A stretch of DNA of 64,000 nucleotides from assembly GCA_038496445.1 (NCBI GenBank), contig JALMLS010000199.1, positions 24,238 to 88,237 of the forward strand, read 5' to 3'. Positions within the stretch are counted from its first letter, which is position 1, and each line of letters opens with the position of its first letter. Positions 23,949-34,977 of this stretch are shown piece by piece. The DNA is from Trichosphaerium sp. ATCC 40318. Taxonomy: Eukaryota > Discosea > Flabellinia > Trichosidae. A program made the position numbers and the translations under genes. The notes under the pieces were generated by a model. That model was not told the origin of the DNA. It saw only the letters and a program-made list of their open reading frames with translations, and made no database searches.

Positions 23949-26103
23949 ATGCTACTCGCTATAGACGTAGGAACGTCCAATATAAAAGGTAAGGGCTTAT
24001 AAGGATTTGGACAGCTTTTCTCTTACAAACGTAATAGTGGCGTTAATTACGCGTCAGGGAGAGATTTTAACGTCTTCAGAAGTTCATTGCCCTTCGTTAA
24101 CGTATCCTGGTGGTAAAGTTGAACAAAAGCCTGTACAATGGTGGGATGCTACTAAATACGCTGTCTTACAAGTACAAAAGCAATCAGCGCACATTCCAGT
24201 TCGTACGGCTTAACCTCATTAATTTTGCTCAAAACCAATCAAATCTTCTTTTATTATCCGTATAGTGGGTCATGAGACGAGTGGTGATCCTTTTTTCGCA
24301 TCACGTGTGCTGTGGTTTGCATATGTCTTAAATTAGGCTTTAGGTATTGACGGCGTAGCTGTAACAGGTCAGATGCAAAGTTTGATTACTTTGGACGAAA
24401 GCGGTTGTATTCTACACTTACGCGCGTTATTACACTCTGATGTTAGAGCCACTGAAGAAGCAAAGGCTATAGAAGATAAAATAGGTATTGATAAGTTGAA
24501 ACAGATCGTTGGAAACTGGAAAGGAGCAGCAAGGTAACTTTGTTTCGAACCTAGAAAAAAAAAAGATAGACACTTTTCTAAGTGCCTTCCGTAGTATACC
24601 ATCAAAGTGGTTGTGGTTAAAAAAGCATCTGGAAGAGACTAAAGATGCACAATTCTTACATAAAGTACTTCTTGGTGCTCATGACTTTTTGTATTTCTTG
24701 ATGACACGAAAGGCTGTTGTTGATTACACCAATGGTACTTTTTTTTTCTGCTGATGGCATGTTTTTTGCTGACTTTCTTGTTAGCTTCTACTACTGGTAT
24801 GCTAAATATTAGAACCCGTGAATGGGCTACGGACATCTTAGATACTGTTGGTCTTGATACAAAAGCACTTCCCCCTTTATCACATGTCACAAGAGCTAAA
24901 ATTAGAACAAGCGCTTATAAATTTTTATTCCCTGTTTCAAAGGCAAATAAATGTGCTTGGGAAGTATCTACAAGTGTACCTGTATTCCATTGTGGCGGTG
25001 ACATAATGACAACAACTGTTGGTGCTAGCGCAGGACTAGCTGGTACCGTCTACGGGTACCTCGGAACAAGCGGTATGCAAGAAGAAATTTTTTTATTCTT
25101 AAACTTTCTCGCAGGTTGGATAGCAAATGTGGTCAATGGATTCCCACCACAAACACCTACTGATGAATGTTTCACATTGTGCCATGCTTTGAAAGATAGT
25201 TATATTCGCGCATCATCAATGGTATAGCCCAAAAACATCAAAAAGTGCTCAGTATCCGAAAAAAAGTGTTGTATCTTCTACTGCGCTCTTTCTTACCTTA
25301 TTATTAAATTGCTAATTGGATGTTTACTAATTCGTACTGCTAGGCAACAGTTGGAGGAAATCTAACATGGTACAGCGAGACATGTGGAATGGATCTCGAC
25401 TCTTTCTGCTCTCTTGCTTCTACGGCTTCGCCAGGATGTGGTGGTGTAGTTTTCATGCCACATTTGAGCGGAGAGAGATCACCTTTTATTGACCCAAATG
25501 CAAGGAGCTGTTTCATTGGTTTATCAGCATCCACATCAAAACCTGAAATGTGCAGGCAAGTTGTAATATTTCTCGTTCATCTAAGATTTCTCACTTTTAT
25601 GATTGTTGCCTTACTTAAGTGTAGGAGCGTTTTGGAGGGTATTGCTTTTGGTGTAAAGAGCCTAATGGGTCCGCTTGGTGTAGATGTTAAGGAAATGATA
25701 ATTGTTGGAGGCATGACAAAGTCTGATGTGTTTTTACAGATTCTGGCAGATGTTTTGGTACGATTGGTTTTTTTTTGGTTTGACAAAAACTAACATGCTT
25801 GTTTAGGGTATAAATCTTGTTGTCCTTAAGTGTTCTGAGCACGTTGCCACACTTGGAGCTGCTATACAAACAGGCGTTGAGCTTGGTTGGTACAAATCTT
25901 TGGTACCTACAGGCGGTGAACACTTTGCTGTGTTGAAGAAGGTTCAAACTGAGGAGGTACAAGACATTATTCGAAAACTAGATTCTGATGAGTTTTAGGC
26001 GAATAAAGCTGTTTATGATAGTACCTACGGTGTATACAAATCTTTGTACCCCAGCCTTAAAGGCGCTTTTAGTAGTTTGGCGAGTATTCATACCTCAGAC
26101 TAA
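23949..26103 (+). CDS. XYLB: Xylulokinase-like FGGY carbohydrate kinase
   Basis: ATG at 23949 gives MLLAIDVGTSNIK, the FGGY phosphate-1 motif. Then VALITRQGEIL, EQKPVQWWDATKYAV, GIDGVAVTGQMQSLI and DVRATEEAK follow. The second domain includes CGGDIMTTTVGASAGLAG, YLGTSGW, FMPHLSGERSPFIDPNARSCF, MIIVGGMTKSDVFLQILADVLG and HVATLGAAIQTGVELGWY. This is the full FGGY order, with the GERSP and GG-x-SD-x-x-QILAD signatures of xylulokinases (ATP plus D-xylulose to xylulose 5-phosphate). A 45-nt intron after QTEE (gtacaag...ttttag) joins the last exon ANKAVYDSTYGVYKSLYPSLKGAF, the typical xylulokinase C terminus, ending at the TAA at 26103. Seven or more short introns show it is resident eukaryotic DNA. 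Other FGGY substrates cannot be excluded. Confidence 0.85.
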
Positions 26104-26598
26104 TAAAATGTCATCAAAAAAATCAGATTGTTTGATATGCAAAAATTTTCTTTTAAACTAGCATTTGCTTTATAGTTATGTGGGTGTAAGGTATTCATTA
26201 CAGTCGGCATAAGTAAAGTTGAGCAAACAGCAATATGTGATCAGATTTACGAGAGGGGGATTTGGATCGTGATGGTACGCAGTTTAAAGGCAAACAAAAT
26301 TTTTATAGACAACTTTCCATGCATGGTGCATAAACTAACTATCTTAGGTATGTTCGTATCAGACGATTGTCGCAGTTTTAAATCTACCTTAGACTACAGA
26401 CGGTTTATAGTTCTTCACTAAAGGATCAACAGTCAAGATAATTAATGACTGCCAGAATTATGTCTAAACCTTAATTGTATAACACTACAAGCTGGGAGTC
26501 AAATCTATGTAAACAATAACCTGTACTACGCTGTTAAAGTAGCAAAGGAAATGTTTAGTCTTTTCTATTTATTATTCTATTCTCTAAAGTTATAGGTA
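26104..26598. other. Intergenic region between convergent genes, nothing supported
   Basis: About 495 bp between the 3' ends of xylulokinase and the LIM gene. AATAAAATG follows the xylulokinase stop. I see no gene-like frame. Confidence 0.5.
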
Positions 26599-27943
26599 TC
26601 AACAACCTGTACATGCTAATTGTCCGGATGGTGTCATACAAAATCTTGTAGCCTCTAAAGGTGTACGACATTTGAAGCAATTAAAGCAGCTCAAGTGTAC
26701 TTTTTTATCTGAAAATTGCAAGTACTTTCCACCATCAATATTTTGACGACATACGATGCATCCACCAATATGACTGCCCTCTAACAGCGTAATACCCTAC
26801 AAAATAAAAATAAACACGTGACCGTTTAATAAAAAAACGTGACAAGCTCAGCAGTTGTCATGTGGGTTTTTTTTGTATCATACCTGTTTCTGTTTAGCGC
26901 AAGGTACACAATATGGTTTTTGCTCAACGTTGGCATGCTGACCTTCGCCAAGGCTTTTGTTACAGGATGTACATGTAAAACACTCGAAGTGCCAAACGCG
27001 ATCCATGGCGAGTATTTGTCTGCTGTCTACTATTACATCGCATTTAGGGCAATACAAAGACTTGCAATTGAGGTGAGCCATTTTTCCATTACTAAATTTA
27101 ATGTAATTGCCGACAATCCCTAAATAGAAATAAATACGCGGCGCCATTGCTGGAAAAAACTAAAACAATCACGAGAAAGGAAAACAGAAAATAGGAAAAA
27201 CAAAAAAAAGTAAAAACTCTTTTGAAGTTTTCTTCCGACCTTCATGGCATCTGAAGCAGTTGAATACTTTCGGAAGACAATCAACGCAGTAAGGTATTTT
27301 ATTTGCTAAGTCCTCATAGTACTTCCCTAAATTATAATATCGTTAGGATCGGGGAAACGGAATTGTAGTTTTTTTTTCTTTTTTGTTTCTCCTGTTTTTG
27401 TAGTAAACCACGTGATTAATTTCTACGTTACCTGATCCTATATTCAAGCGTTTACCGCAATGTCCACAACAAAAGCATTCTATATGAAAGAAAACACCCA
27501 TAGATTCAATATGATCACCTATACAATCTACACAGAGGTCAGATAAAGAGAACTAGAGGATTATTAAGTTTGTTATCGAATGTTACCTCTACCGCATTTT
27601 TTGCATTTATTGTAAACTATCTGCGACCCATATGCGCCTCCTCTTCCGCCGGGCAATCCTATAGAAGCGTAAATTTTTCATCCTGTAAAACTTTTTTGGG
27701 CAGTTTGTTCTGTTTTCGTACTAATCTGTTCCTTAGGCCCTCTGACCAGTTTGGCATTGCCTTCAGCAATTTTCAATATCATCTAACGAACATTACAAAA
27801 CATCCAAACGAAAAGATCGTTGCTGTAAAGCACGCGCGAAAAGTAGACTAGAAAGGCAGAAAACGAGCACTTACTTGTTCATAATCAGATATCATCTTTG
27901 GCACTTTTTCTCGGGTAGCCCGCGGTTGCCATTCATATGCCAT
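26599..27943 (-). CDS. LIM-domain protein (three to four LIM zinc fingers)
   Basis: ATG at 27943 (MAYEWQPRATREKVPKMISDYEQ). After short introns a Gly-rich linker and CKKCG start LIM 1, completed by LCVDCIGDHIE, FFHIECFCCGHCGKRL and PYCVDCLPKVFNCFRCHE. The large exon 27150-26880 carries LIM 2: CPKCDVIVDSRQILAMDRVWHFECFTCTSCNKSLGEG, then PYCVPCAKQK. The last exon carries LIM 3: CIVCRQNI, VHLSCFNCFKCRTPL and a terminal CTGC before TGA at 26599. LIM fingers mediate protein contacts, often at the actin cytoskeleton; no other domain is visible, so the partner is unknown. The spacing of Cys/His is normal. Confidence 0.82.
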
Positions 27944-28262
27944 GTTTATTTATTGTATTTCTTTACAGGAAAATGAAAAAAACGGGCCTCTTTGTTGCGT
28001 TCTTGGGTGACCGCAAGCTTTTTGTGGAACACGTGCACTTTTTTAATATATTGAGAAAGGTATCCCGAAAATAACAACCAATCTCAAAAAAAGTAATCAC
28101 GTGACGTAGTACAGTCGATTTTTTTGAAAACAAAGTGCAGTTGTGTTCTTTTGTCAACGCGCGGTAAAATTACAGTGAAATGCAACTAGCGCGCTTTATG
28201 GTGGTCGCAAGTTTTTTATTTAAGCATAAGGAACAACCTTAGAACTTAGAGCGGTTTTTTTT
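27944..28262. other. Intergenic, LIM gene promoter region
   Basis: 319 bp between the LIM start codon and the 3' end of the Kelch/BTB gene. No coding frame. Contains two CACGTG sites (near 28030 and 28099). Confidence 0.45.
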
Positions 28263-31200
28263 CTAACGTCTTGGATTATTTCTCTTTGCGTACTTGCTAG
28301 CGTACTTTATCTTCCCGTGCCAAAGAGCTTTCTTCCTAGCTGTAAAATCTATAGCCTTTTGGTGTCGTTCTCTAGCCTCAAGAAGTTCTTTCGCTATTTC
28401 TGGGCCAAGGTCTTTGAATTCTGGCAACCCAACGAATTGAGTGTATTTCTCTACGAGAGCAATGTTAGAGTATTCAGTGTATTAAAAGAACGCACTAGAG
28501 ACAAATCGCTTGCATGCTGAACGAAGCATGTCGCAATCAAACATGTCTGCAGACCGGAAAAGAACCAAGACGCTGTCGTCATTGATATACTTTAACATTT
28601 CATGCTCGCACCTAAGAAATGAGTTTAGTAGAAATTTTATCGGAGGATAGGACAAGGAGAAAGGCCTATGTTTTGTGAAGAACGGGGTACCTGTTCTTTA
28701 AGGACACAAGATCATAAAGTGTTGCTTGACACATGAGATCAAAAATTAATTGTACGTCATCACGTGGTAGACTGTCAGAATAAATATATTCCATTAAAGC
28801 CAACAACACTGGAAATTCAATATCCTAAAGATTGTTAGGCCTTCTTCAAAGGAGCAAACAAAAAAAAACATTCATGTTTTTTTCCTACTAGTGAAGTCAT
28901 GAATACGTACATGCAAAACAACAGCTACTTCTCTACTCTCTTTGAAGTATCCAGCAAACATGGTCTTGAAGTATGTAGACCTCGATGCGAGAATTCCTCT
29001 ATGTCCAAAGAAGTTCTGTTCACCAACTCTAACAATGACATCTAGATTTTTGTTATTAGTGTATGCAACCACTGAAAATTGTATTTCTAGGATATCAATA
29101 GTACCACAATAATAACGATGTTTGAAGGCCCACAGTAGATTTGCATTAAACGTAGAAGCTGGAATAATAACACGCTTGTAAGTGGATTCACACAAAGAGG
29201 CGAGTTGATCTAATCCAAGAAGTCTAGCTATTGGTTCAACATGTTTCGCCTGGTATTGAGTTAGGTAAGAACACCTGAACGTATCCAAGCAAGAACGCAT
29301 ACCAATCTGGCTGTAATAGTTACAGCATCCTCATATATGTAGTTTAAGACTGTTCGAATAACAGGTTCATCAATGTCAGTCACATAAATATCTGAGTGTT
29401 TTTGTTTATAAAATTGTTGGTATTGTTCCTTGCGGTCATTGTTAGTTTTCAATGCGCAGTGAGGTATGTTTAGAACTACCTTTTCAGATAGAAATTCTTC
29501 TTCAACGTTGTGAAGCGGCTCTTCGTTCTTGGAATCAGAATTGTCATCTTTACTTTCTTTATTTTTATCTCCCTTTTCACCTTCTTCTGGTTTCTCAGTT
29601 GTGGTTTTCTCCTCTACAGCCTTAACTGGTACTACAGTTAATAAATTTGAGGTTCTACAAGGTGTATCATACCTGGTTTCGAAGATTTAGCTTCATCAGG
29701 GACAGCATCTTGAAGGAGAACAAGTTGTCCATTTGCAACAGCTGTAACTTTTCTAGGTCTTTTTAGTGTACATGCTTGGTTCCTATTGCGTACCCTGCAA
29801 ACATGTTTCTAAAAGCCATACAACGACCAGCAAGGATAATTTTATGTGCTTGAATCTTTGTTGCGCCAACATGAAACGTAACATCTCCAGTTGCCTTATC
29901 ATCAAGAATAGAAACAAGATCTTTTCCAAGCGTTGACAAAAATGAACCTAAGTACACGTAATATAGTTAGTAAACTATATTCAGATATTCAATAACACTC
30001 ACTTGTATCAAAAACGTTGTTAAGAACAAACAGCTATGAAGAAGCGAGTTAAGAAATTGTCAGAAAAACTCAAATAAAAACCCTAGCCAGCTTGTTTTGT
30101 TAATGTACCTCTTCTGTGTGCTGAACCTTATTGTGTCCACCAACCATTATAATCTTATCGTACAAGCGTACCATACTCTGAAGGCCTCTAGGTTTTGGTA
30201 CATCACCTCTAAAGAATTGTAATGAGGTACCATCATATAACAATGTTGTGAACTCATACCTTACTGCTAGAGCTACAACGCTTAGCGTTTTAGTGTTAAT
30301 AATAAACATGTTGTTAATTGGTACACCATCAGAGAAGCCTCCAAATACCAATATACTCGTTTGAATCACAGCACATGAATGATATGCAAGTGGAGGTAGT
30401 GCTTGTCCAGAAACTTTATGACAGTTAATTACTATTCTCACAAACAGATGCAAAAAAAAAAAAGTAATAACTTACGTTCCAAGCGCCTCCATGTAATTGT
30501 ACGCATATCGAGACAATATACATCACTGAAAGCGCCTTTTTTGTTGACTCCACCAACAACGTACATGTCGTTACGTATTAGCGCAGCTGTGTGAGAAGCT
30601 CTTGGTGAGGGTATATTACCTTGGGTTCTAACCTTTAGTGTCGTATTTGACTGTGCTTGCATACCTTTAGCATGAGGGTATAGCCATTTGTAATACTGTC
30701 TTGTTGTTTTTTTATCGTTTTCCAAGCGCCTCAAGGTTAGGTTGACAGATCCTGGATTGGTACTCAGTCCATAGAGGGTATTACTTACACAAATTAGTGA
30801 TGGTAGGGAGAACTCTCGTACTTAAATTGTGTGGCTGAAAGACGACCTCCCCAGATATACACGACGCCCCGGTACAAGACAGCAGAGTGATGAGATAGCT
30901 TAGGGACATGAGAGTCATTTTGAATAAGCGTAGGAACAATGTGTCGAGCACGAAAGCGCTGAAGCAAGATTGTCAGTACTTTCTCTTAAAAACTTGTATC
31001 GTGCCTTTTTACCAGAACTACCTGAAAACATATCTAATTTATCAGAACACCCACACCACTCCTTTTCTACGTCAACAAGAGAATCAACCCTGCCCTTACG
31101 TTTTCGTTCATTACGAGTTAGATTGCGTGCATTTTCATTAACCATAAACTGGTTTCCCTTGTGATGTTCTCCCCAAACCATTTCATGATGTTCTCTGTTT

Positions 31201-32335
31201 GCTGAACAAAACAAAGTAAGCAATCTAGCTAACAAATTTTCTTCGTTTACCATTGTGCAAAATGTGAACTGCATTTCTACGACCTTTCGAAGTAACCCCA
31301 CCAATAACGAAAACTCTAGTACCATCACTACCTAATCACAGATATTATCAACACACAAAGGACTTTCATGTATATCAAACCTTACTTAAAGTAGAAGTAT
31401 GGCCCCATACTTTTCCGACATGCTCTTGGCCGGCAATGTGAACACGCTTTGAAGCAAATGTACCCATATCAATAATATTAGCAGAAGCATCAATCTACAA
31501 AAACTGTTTGTATATTGATAACAAAACAATCGTTTTAGTTCCTCATACCTGAGTGCCTCCAGTAATCAACAACCTTTCATTTCCTTCTACGTTTGCCTGA
31601 GGTATAAGAGTGGCACTTTAGAGAATATTTAGTCGAGGTTCAATAAAGAAAATACTGTACCTATGCGAGGAGCATCCATAATTCACATTCTCATCTTTGG
31701 ATGTGTTAGTGCTAAATTACATTGCCTGGTTGATGGCTTGTTTTAACGTACACGATTCCCAAAACATGTGGTTAGACATAAGACTTGGTCTGAATTTAAT
31801 CTTTGCATCTGGATCAAGAATAACCTATTGACCAGTTCTTAGTTTTCACATCACGTGATACCCGTACCTTTGTGACTAGAAGCTCTTCGCGTACGCGCTC
31901 TTGTGATGAATGTAAGGACAGCTGGAGTTAGAGTCAACAACATCTGTGAAGAATGGTGGAACTGAACCTTTGACACATCAATTTTTTTGACATTAGAATA
32001 ATCTGTTGGTATGAACAAGTCTTTGTCAATCTTATATAAAAACGTTACGCTTATTACTAAAAAAAGCATCATCAGGGCTTACGCTTGTTTTAAGAAGTTT
32101 AGATCCTGTAGCTTTGAAATACTCATCTAAAGTTAGTTTCTCATTGTCGCTATCGTCGTCATAAGCGCCGTATCTAACGTTCTAACAATATCGTTGGTAT
32201 TTTGCTCAAAATGGACTACAAACCTCATCTCCAGAGCTTATGTACTCTTCTTCGTCGTACTACGGCAGTTACAAGGTTAGAATACGCATTTTGAATTGAT
32301 GGTAGCATAATAATGCTTACATAGTACTCAGCCAT
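28263..32335 (-). CDS. LZTR1-like Kelch-BTB-BTB protein
   Basis: ATG at 32335 (MAEYY, then YDEEEYISSGDE, acidic leader). Exons from about 31600 to 30100 encode Kelch repeats (PRASHTAALIRNDMYVVGGVNKKGAFSDVYCLD; LAYHSCAVIQTSILVFGGFSDG; KIIMVGGHNKVQHTEE). A first BTB follows (DVTFHVGATKIQAHKIILAGRC, FRNMFAG), interrupted by a Lys/Glu-rich insert and resumed at DEPVIRTVLNYIYEDAV with a BACK helix pair. A second BTB lies at about 29060-28730 (LDVIVRVGEQNFFGHRGILASRSTYFKTMFAGYF; FPVLLALMEYIYSDSLP) with BACK (MLKYINDDSVLVLFRSADM). The gene ends at the TAG at 28263. N-terminal Kelch with tandem BTB-BACK is the LZTR1 layout, a cullin-3 adaptor acting on Ras-family GTPases in animals. Target here is inferred only. 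It could be two genes, but spacing argues for one. Confidence 0.75.
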
Positions 32336-32517
32336 GCGCTTTTTGCGTTTTAGGCGTCGGTTTATTGAAAAACTCAGCTTAACGTCCGAAAACTTAAAAA
32401 GACAATGCAGTGAAAAGTGTCATTGTTTTCCCTGTATTAAGAATGCTGTATTACTGAAACACCATTTTTTTTGTTTGATAACCGACGTGGGGTACTGATG
32501 TACATGAGTTTATCATT

Positions 32518-33623
32518 TTACGAAAGAGATACTGTGTTACACATGTTAGGGTTGTTCGTGAAATCTTTAAAAAGTTTATCAACTACCCATGTGTTGTCAA
32601 TGTTCTTGTTGTTCACCTCAAATAATGGAAGAGCAACGTATCCATCATGTCTTATATTTGGTAATCCGTTTGGTTCCAAAAACAAGTTGTAATACACGTA
32701 TCTGAGAAAAATATTAGATTAGAAAAGCCACGCGTCCAGTTCAGAACAAGTTGAAAGAACTTTGAAAAAAAAACCAAAATATCTTACCCTGAGAAATCCA
32801 ATGAGTGGCTTAGGCACACTTTACCTTTGGCCCAGTTGTAAGATCCAGATGGATCATCTCCTTTCGACGACGTGATTTCTGTAACGTACTGCTTTCTAGG
32901 TTGAAATTGCTTAGTGTCAGCCAAGCTACCTCCGTAAAGGTGCCATCCAATAATGTCATTTTCTGATTGAGTGTTGTTTAGAACTTTCCACGCGTATGCA
33001 ATACCCTCAGAGGTTGGATTGTGATCAAAGACTAAAACGTTGATTGTGGGATCAACTTTCGTAAGTTCATTTCTAAGAGATACTGCTCTATCTGCGTCCA
33101 AGTTGAAAGAAGGATAGCCATTCGTAGCGTACATTGGTTCGTTTTGCAAACTCAGATACGAGATGTTAATGCCTGCTGTAGCGTAGGTTTTATGCCATCC
33201 AGCGAGCACTTGTGCGTACTTTGAGGGAAAACCCGAGTTATTTGGGATTTGGCAAGGGCTGTTTTGGTTGTTTTCGCACATGTGTTGCGGAGGAGACCAA
33301 GGAGAAGCCATGAATTGAACGTGAGGAGCCAATTTGATCAGGCGTTGTAGGAAAGGTATTTTAACATTTCTGTCGAATACGGACCCATTGGCATCCCAGT
33401 CGTAGTTAGTTAGCGAATAATCGCAGGGGCCCACAGATAGACGTAGCCACGTAATGTCTACAAGCGCTTGCTGGAGTACACTGTCGTTTAACGTAGATCC
33501 AACAGAAATAGAGGAATCAGAGAGCATAGCTCCAAACAGCAAGGTGTTGGCGTTATTTGAGCGAACACCACTACAAACCGCAAGGAAGGAAATAAGAACC
33601 ATGTAAAGTGTTAAACGATGCAT
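32518..33623 (-). CDS. GH30-family glycosidase, secreted, shortened C terminus
   Basis: ATG at 33623 with a signal peptide (MHRLTLYMVLISFLAVCSG). The catalytic barrel shows ITWLRLSVGPCDYSLTNY, PHVQFMASPWSPPQHM, YLSLQNEP (acid/base Glu), IGWHLYGG and QYVTEIT (nucleophile Glu), all hallmarks of GH30 glucosylceramidase-type enzymes. An intron at 32783-32703 joins FSG to YVYYNLFLEPNGLPN, matching the conserved WNL-xLd-x-GGP stretch, and the frame stops at 32518. At about 340 residues it lacks the family's C-terminal beta-sandwich half (the part with the YYxxGHFSKF motif). Several N-x-S/T sites fit secretion. Both catalytic acids are present, so activity is possible; the loss of the side domain is unusual. 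Substrate inferred to be a beta-glucoside such as glucosylceramide. Confidence 0.82.
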
Positions 33624-33848
33624 TAGAGGGGAAATTTCTGTATCTGGTAACAGTCAACCTGTTTGTGGACAATTACACATTTCACTACCAAAACAACTCA
33701 GAATAGCCTGTCTACTAGAAGCATCATTTGTAATTTACGTCGTGAAGCGTAACTAGAGTCTTAGGCAGTACTGTAATCGCGTATCCGTTGTGTTTTTATA
33801 TTTACATTTGAGGAGATTTTGTCAGCCTCTGTATCTCTCTAGGGCTAA

Positions 33849-34589
33849 CTAAACGTCTTGCAGTTCATATTTCATTATCCTGATCTGATCTAACACTTCA
33901 TTAATTTCAGTTATAGACTCAGCGATATTCCTTTGAGCCTCTTCAATCCGTCTTTGCACTATTTATTATCAAGTCAGTAAGCAAGCAAAAGATTTAGATG
34001 GTCACGTCAACAAACGTACTGACTGCTTCCTCAAAACCTTCATAGTCATCTCTTTTTTTACTATTCTCTTCTACTAGAAGCTGCATTTGTATAGTCTAGC
34101 AAATAAGCAAGTAAGCACAATGTTCTAACAGCTTTTTTTGAAAAGAAAAAAACACGTGCCCTTTGCAACTGAGTCTTTTCTTTTTGTTGTAACTCCTCTA
34201 TGATTACTGTGGCAATGTCTGCGCCTTTAGTATCTTGTAGTTTTGATGCAATTTTTTTAATGTTATTAGATATCGTTGCAAAGTTATCTGTAGCAGCTTT
34301 GACGATAGTTTGGTATGTTTGAAGGTCTCCAGTTTTAAGATAAATGTTAAATGCTCTAAATGATCGTTGATACGCCGTTTCAATTATTCAATAATACGTC
34401 GTACGTTTCCCAGTGCTTATACCTGCACATTGTTAGTCAATATATCACAAATCATACAAACAAGCACAAACACGGCCGTTACGCGTTAATTACGCGGTTA
34501 ACGTACACTCGCGGTCTTAATTCTTGATTTCGCTCGAATTCAAACAATAATTCTGCTACTGTCTCTTCCTTCTTTTCTTCTATGCTCAT
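33849..34589 (-). CDS. Coiled-coil protein, THOC7-like
   Basis: ATG at 34589 (MSIEEKKEETVAELLFEFER). Exons then give SYQRSFRAFNIYLKTGDLQ, ISNNIKKIASKLQ, IIEELQQKEKTQLQ, MQLLVEENSKKRDDYEGFEEAV and RRIEEAQRNIAESITEINEVL, with the stop at 33849. It is almost wholly helical. The pattern of an N-terminal helical part, then K-x(5-8)-KR-x-x-YE-x-(F/L)-x-x-(A/V), then a long coiled coil resembles THOC7 of the TREX mRNA-export complex. Coiled coils match easily, so the name is tentative and I leave the symbol empty. About five short introns. Confidence 0.45.
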
Positions 34590-34977
34590 AGCGGCAAGAT
34601 ACTAATATTTAATAACAAACAAGCTTAAAAAGGTACAAATGCTGTAGTACATACTTGCGTGATGCTATTCAATGGTGGTGGTCGTTTAACAAACATATTG
34701 CTTTATTACTTGTACTTCACCGTGTTACTACGCTTCTTGATTTTGCGATGACTAATTCTGACTGTCACCACGTGATTTTACCAACGTTCTTTCTATCTTT
34801 GTACCGCCTAGGTTGTTTCCTTCGACCGTGCGTATTTATCTTAATACAGCTTGCTTGTGTTGCCAATGTACTTGAGCTTTTTTCTCAGTTGCATGTCTAC
34901 ACTTCCACAAATAGGCGACTTGTTCTAACAACCAGAGATCTGTGGTGTATTAGTGCTAGTCTACCATTATTTTGGTA
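34590..34977. other. Intergenic region, no supported gene
   Basis: 388 bp between the stop of the repeat protein and the start of the THOC7-like gene. A hydrophobic 110-codon + strand frame lies here but begins with TTG and matches nothing. One CACGTG near 34771. Confidence 0.35.

Noticed and set aside
26839-27123. 94-codon + strand frame
   Set aside because: It is antisense to the LIM exons, which show exact Cys/His spacing.
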